From contig CALQZM010000032.1 in assembly GCA_943349385.1 (NCBI GenBank), positions 1-9,629 on the forward strand: a stretch of DNA of 9,629 nucleotides, read 5' to 3'. Positions within the stretch are counted from its first letter, which is position 1. Every line of letters starts with the position of its first letter. Below, one piece after another: positions 6,345-9,629 of this stretch. This DNA comes from Candidatus Peribacteria bacterium. GTDB taxonomy: Bacteria > Patescibacteriota > Gracilibacteria > UBA1369 > GCA-2718715. Position numbers and translations under genes: made by a program. The notes below the pieces were generated by a model that had not been told where the DNA came from, searched no databases, and worked only from the letters and a program-made list of their open reading frames with translations.

Positions 6345-8101
6345 AGGCAAGATTATCAATTTATGATTTAGTTTCTGAATATGTAGAGCTTAAAAGAGCA
6401 GGTCGTAATTTTAAAGGGAATTGTCCTTTTCATAGTGAAAAAACGCCAAGTTTTATAGTGTCTCCAGAAAAAGAAATTGCTTATTGTTTTGGGTGTCATA
6501 AAGGAGGAGATATTTTTGGTTTTTATCAATCTGTTGAAGGTGTCGACTTTATTACGGCTTTAAAAAGTCTTGCTGATAAAGCAGGTGTTCAAATAAAAGA
6601 GTCTAATTTAAATGCGGCTTCAATTGCAAAGTCCAAAGATGCTAAGCAGCAAATTTTAGCAATTCAGATAGCGGCAAGCGATATTTATCAAAGAAATTTA
6701 TTCGAAACCCCCGAAGGTGCAAAAGTCCTTGATTATATTAAAAATCGTGGGATTTCAGATGAGTATATTAAGAAATTCAAATTCGGATTTGCCATGGATA
6801 GTTTTGATCAAGTTTATAAAGAATTGTTGCATAAAGGATTTTCGAAGTCTGAATTAGTAGAGAGCGGAATTGCAGTTGCAAAGGATACAAATTTAGTAAG
6901 TATTTATGACCGATTTAGGTTGCGTCTAATGATCCCGATAATGGATAAAGATAGTAAAGTTATTGGTTTTGGTGGAAGAGCTCTAAAAGCAGATGAAGCG
7001 GCAAAATATTTAAACTCGCCTGAGACTTTGGTGTATCACAAAAGTGATGTTTTGTTTGGATTTAATTTTGCCAAAGAGGCCATTCGGCAACAAGACGCTG
7101 TTATAATTGTTGAAGGGTATTTTGACCAAATTGCCCCTTTTCAAGCAGGTTTTCAAAACATAGTGGCTGTTAGTGGCACTGCTTTAACTCCTCGTCATTT
7201 ACAATTACTTAAAAAGTTCACTAAGAATATTTATTTTTGTTTTGATAGTGATTCAGCTGGAAAAGCTGCCTTATATCGTTCCGCGGAGTTGGCATTGGTA
7301 GAAGGATTTAATATTAAGGTTTTAAATTTAGGCCATTTTAAAGACCCTGCTGAAATTATTAAAGATGATCCCGCGAAATTTAAAATTGCCTATGAATTCG
7401 CTAAAGATATTTTTGATAGAATTATTGAGTTAGAATTTCTAAATATACCTGAAGAAAAAAGATACGAAACTGATACAATGATTGATTTCCTGAACTTAGC
7501 CTTGCCACTTTTGCAGAAAGTGAATTCACCCATAATTTTAGATGTTGTAATTCGTAAACTAGCTTCAACCCTAAAGGTGAAAACTGACTTCGTATACCAA
7601 GAGCTACAAAAATTTAAATCGGTAAAAATTAGGTCAGTCGATGTTCGGCCTTCGGCCTCACTCAAAGTAGTAAACTTTAAGGCCGAAGATTACTTTTGGG
7701 CTTATTTATTTTGGTACCCAAATTTGTTTGCTGATTTGTATCCTGATATTGAAAACTTTGATTTTATATTTGCCGAAAAACAGGTTTACAAACTCTTTCA
7801 AGATAATTATAATAACCGTCGTGATTTAAGTGAATTATCGTTGATTAGTTGCGATTTGCCCGAAGTTTTGGTGCAAAAGCTTTCAATTGCCGGGGTTTAC
7901 CTTGAATCTGTGGCTTCAGAAGACTGGAATGACGACAATGTTAAAAAAGAGCTTTCTCGCCTTTTATTGCGGTTAAAGCATGAATATAAAAAAGAACAAG
8001 GTCTTATATTAGAGTCTGAAATAAGGTTAGCAGAGAAAGAAAAGGATTTTGCTAAATTAAAAGAGTTACTAGACCGGCATAGGCAAATATTATCTCTCTA
8101 A
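6323..8101 (+). CDS. dnaG: DNA primase
   Basis: Makes RNA primers for chromosomal replication with the replicative helicase. The N-terminal zinc-binding domain has C34-x2-H37 and C55-x2-C58 (CPFHSEKTPSF ... YCFGCHKGGD). The catalytic core (about 115-340) ends in the TOPRIM fold: VEGYFD with E264 and FCFDSDSAGKAA with D308 and D310 bind Mg2+, and SGTALT (284-289) lies between. KDPAEII (340-346) closes the core. Residues about 365-592 form the helical, poorly conserved region that binds helicase, ending in a charged helix. At 592 residues the length is normal. ATG 6323 is supported because DEIKARLSIYDLVSEYVELK aligns with the usual DnaG N-terminus, so the 22-nt overlap with the preceding gene is real. 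rpoD follows after 9 nt, recalling the dnaG-rpoD pairing of the macromolecular-synthesis operon. Confidence 0.97.
   Translation: MDQRDEIKARLSIYDLVSEYVELKRAGRNFKGNCPFHSEKTPSFIVSPEKEIAYCFGCHKGGDIFGFYQSVEGVDFITALKSLADKAGVQIKESNLNAASIAKSKDAKQQILAIQIAASDIYQRNLFETPEGAKVLDYIKNRGISDEYIKKFKFGFAMDSFDQVYKELLHKGFSKSELVESGIAVAKDTNLVSIYDRFRLRLMIPIMDKDSKVIGFGGRALKADEAAKYLNSPETLVYHKSDVLFGFNFAKEAIRQQDAVIIVEGYFDQIAPFQAGFQNIVAVSGTALTPRHLQLLKKFTKNIYFCFDSDSAGKAALYRSAELALVEGFNIKVLNLGHFKDPAEIIKDDPAKFKIAYEFAKDIFDRIIELEFLNIPEEKRYETDTMIDFLNLALPLLQKVNSPIILDVVIRKLASTLKVKTDFVYQELQKFKSVKIRSVDVRPSASLKVVNFKAEDYFWAYLFWYPNLFADLYPDIENFDFIFAEKQVYKLFQDNYNNRRDLSELSLISCDLPEVLVQKLSIAGVYLESVASEDWNDDNVKKELSRLLLRLKHEYKKEQGLILESEIRLAEKEKDFAKLKELLDRHRQILSL
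7647..7688 (+). repeat. Nested inverted repeats inside dnaG
   Basis: GGCC-TTC-GGCC (7647-7657) is a short perfect hairpin. Its right half also belongs to an 8-bp perfect inverted repeat, CTTCGGCC (7650-7657) and GGCCGAAG (7681-7688), with a 23-nt loop, so the two folds exclude each other. It is a small GC-rich island in AT-rich sequence, located in the linker between the primase core and the helicase-binding region. No U-tract follows, so it is not a normal terminator. Confidence 0.45.
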
Positions 8102-8110
8102 AAATAAAAT

Positions 8111-9403
8111 ATGGCTAAGGTTAGAAAATTTATTTCTCATCCATCAGACGAAAAGTTTAAAAAATATACGAAAGAGATTCAAGATTTGATTAAAAAAGGC
8201 AAAGAGCAAAAGTTTGTTACTCAACAAGAAATGATGAGGGCAATTCCTGATGCAGAAGAGAATATTATACTACTCGATGAATTATATGAGCTTTTCTTTG
8301 ACTTAGGAGTTGAAGTTGTTGAGAATAAAGAGTCAATGGTTTGGTCAATTGAACCTGCAGTTAAAAAGGCAGAAAAGCCCAATTCTAAAAAGAAGGCAAA
8401 GCTCGAAAAAGTTACTGAAGCTGAAACTGAAGAGACAGACAATGAATCCGACGGCGAAGCAGACTTAGATGCTGATGTGCCAAGTGATGATATAGATGAC
8501 GTGTCAGATGTTGAACTAGAGGAGGTTGAGGTTGAAGAAGAAGTAGTAGCTGCGCCTAAGATGACAGCTGAACTTTCTGAAATTGCAAACGATTCGATTA
8601 GAATGTATCTTTGTGAAATTGGAAAGGTAGCTTTACTAACTGGTAAAGAAGAGATTGAGTTAGCTCAAGCAATTAGAAAAGGTGATCAAAAAGCAAAGCA
8701 ACGACTTGCAGAAGCTAATTTGCGTTTAGTAGTTAGTATTGCAAAAAAATACATTGGACGTGGATTATCGTTACTTGATTTGATACAAGAAGGAAATATC
8801 GGTCTGTTTAGGGCAGTAGAAAAATTTGATCCAGATCGAGGTTTTAAATTCTCGACTTATGCAACTTGGTGGATTCGGCAAGCAATTACAAGAGCTATTG
8901 CTGACCAAGCTAGAACGATTAGAATTCCGGTTCATATGGTAGAAACAATTAATAAGTTAACACATACTCAAAGACGTTTGGTTCAAGAACTTGGACGTGA
9001 GCCTTTGGTAGAAGAGTTGGCGGCTGAATTAGATATGGATATTAGAAAAGTACGGCATATAATGAAAATCTCTCAAGATATTGTTTCTTTAGAGGCTCCA
9101 GTTGGTACTGAAGAAGATAGTAAACTAGGTGACTTTATCGAAGACGATGACGCTTTGTCGCCATCTGATTATACCAATAAAGTCCTAATTAAAGAGAATA
9201 TACACGAGATGTTGCAGTATTTGTCTCCTCGAGAAAGAAAAATTATTGAAATGCGTTTTGGACTAAAAGACGGTGTTGGACACACTCTAGAAGAAGTTGG
9301 TAAAGAGTTTAACGTTACCCGTGAAAGAATCCGGCAAATTGAAGCGAAAGTTTTGCAAAAACTAAGAGAACATCCAACTAGCATAAAAATTAGACCTAAC
9401 TAA
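8111..9403 (+). CDS. rpoD: Primary sigma factor (group 1 sigma70)
   Basis: Directs RNA polymerase to housekeeping promoters. All regions are present in 430 residues. A region 1.1-like domain spans about 20-75 ([14 protein letters not shown] ... [11 protein letters not shown]). A low-complexity linker (about 84-150) goes from Lys-rich to strongly acidic. Region 1.2 is [17 protein letters not shown] (161-177). Region 2 is [20 protein letters not shown] followed by [14 protein letters not shown] and the -10-binding helix [20 protein letters not shown] (247-266). Region 3 starts at [16 protein letters not shown]. Region 4 has [15 protein letters not shown] and the -35-binding helix-turn-helix [20 protein letters not shown] (391-410). 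A region 1.1-like domain and full conservation point to the essential sigma rather than an alternative one. It starts 9 nt after dnaG with an AT-only gap and no Shine-Dalgarno. greA begins 24 nt downstream. Confidence 0.97.
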   Translation: MAKVRKFISHPSDEKFKKYTKEIQDLIKKGKEQKFVTQQEMMRAIPDAEENIILLDELYELFFDLGVEVVENKESMVWSIEPAVKKAEKPNSKKKAKLEKVTEAETEETDNESDGEADLDADVPSDDIDDVSDVELEEVEVEEEVVAAPKMTAELSEIANDSIRMYLCEIGKVALLTGKEEIELAQAIRKGDQKAKQRLAEANLRLVVSIAKKYIGRGLSLLDLIQEGNIGLFRAVEKFDPDRGFKFSTYATWWIRQAITRAIADQARTIRIPVHMVETINKLTHTQRRLVQELGREPLVEELAAELDMDIRKVRHIMKISQDIVSLEAPVGTEEDSKLGDFIEDDDALSPSDYTNKVLIKENIHEMLQYLSPRERKIIEMRFGLKDGVGHTLEEVGKEFNVTRERIRQIEAKVLQKLREHPTSIKIRPN

Positions 9404-9420
9404 TATTTAAAATTTAAACC

Positions 9421-9426
9421 TATAAT
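9421..9426 (+). promoter_or_regulatory. Perfect -10-like TATAAT directly before greA
   Basis: TATAAT ends one base before the greA ATG at 9428. A promoter here would start transcription inside greA, a few bases after the ATG, with no in-frame ATG close by. No -35 match is seen 16-18 bp upstream. It may be chance, part of the AT-rich 24-nt gap after rpoD (TTTAAAATTTAAA at 9406-9418). Confidence 0.2.
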
Positions 9427-9427
9427 T

Positions 9428-9629
9428 ATGGCAAAAGATGATATTACTCCAGATAATTCAAGAGTTACCCTAGTTACCCAAGATGGTTACGAAAAGTTAG
9501 TTCTAGAGTTAGCGAGTTTAAAGAATGTAAAAAGAAAAGAAATTGCTGAAAAATTGAAAGAAGCCATTAGTTATGGTGATCTTTCTGAAAACTCGGAATA
9601 CGAAGAAGCTAAGAATGAGCAAGCATTCG
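9428..9629 (+). CDS. greA: Transcription elongation factor GreA, N-terminal part
   Basis: Rescues backtracked RNA polymerase by stimulating cleavage of the nascent transcript through the secondary channel. Sixty-seven codons are present before the right edge. [20 protein letters not shown] (13-32) is the usual LTxEGxxKL start of the coiled-coil domain, and [19 protein letters not shown] (49-67) is the coiled-coil tip with acidic D51 and E54, which in the family coordinate the catalytic metal. That acidic pair marks it as a cleavage factor, not an inhibitory Gfh-type relative. About twelve residues precede the conserved start, slightly more than usual. It follows rpoD by 24 nt and may share its transcript. 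The C-terminal FKBP-like domain lies outside the window. Confidence 0.93.
   Translation, partial: MAKDDITPDNSRVTLVTQDGYEKLVLELASLKNVKRKEIAEKLKEAISYGDLSENSEYEEAKNEQAF

Noticed and set aside
1..9629. Mobile elements, CRISPR arrays, tRNA or rRNA genes
   Set aside because: No direct-repeat arrays, transposase motifs, terminal inverted repeats or tRNA-like sequences were seen; nearly all of the window is coding.

Overview
This is an AT-rich, gene-dense bacterial window: one divergent gene on the left, then eight tightly packed genes on the + strand, almost all housekeeping. Several traits suggest a Candidate Phyla Radiation (Patescibacteria) genome. Genes are compact and overlapping, and no start has a convincing Shine-Dalgarno sequence. 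The MurE-type ligase lacks most of its N-terminal uridine-binding domain, riboflavin kinase occurs as a stand-alone domain, and the triosephosphate isomerase is archaeal-type. The lineage is an inference from protein style; I cannot place it to phylum. UGA is read as stop: it ends truB in an ATGA overlap and never interrupts another gene, so the Gracilibacteria/Absconditabacteria code does not apply.

Region 1 (1-1345, minus strand) is the start of a long protein that leaves the window on the left. I do not recognise the family. It has a peptidoglycan-binding-like motif, a degenerate EF-hand-like loop and a coiled-coil stretch. A 64-bp divergent promoter region (1346-1409) separates it from the rest.

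Region 2 (1410-3065, +) is a three-gene cluster: archaeal-type triosephosphate isomerase (glycolysis), long-form hibernation promoting factor (ribosome dimerisation) and a stand-alone riboflavin kinase domain (FMN synthesis). After an 86-bp gap, region 3 (3152 to the right edge, +) runs without a break through a short MurE-like ligase, truB, a WecA/MraY-family phosphoglycosyltransferase, dnaG, rpoD and the start of greA. Junctions are overlaps of 1, 4 and 22 nt or gaps of 9 and 24 nt, so this looks like one transcription unit joining cell-wall synthesis, tRNA modification, replication priming and transcription. The dnaG-rpoD adjacency recalls the macromolecular-synthesis operon of other bacteria, here without rpsU.

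No mobile element, CRISPR array, tRNA, rRNA or riboswitch is visible. No exotic defence or mobile system was found. The most unusual items are the unknown left-hand protein, the archaeal-type isomerase in a bacterial setting, the truncated Mur ligase with a hydrophobic N-terminus, and the stand-alone riboflavin kinase.
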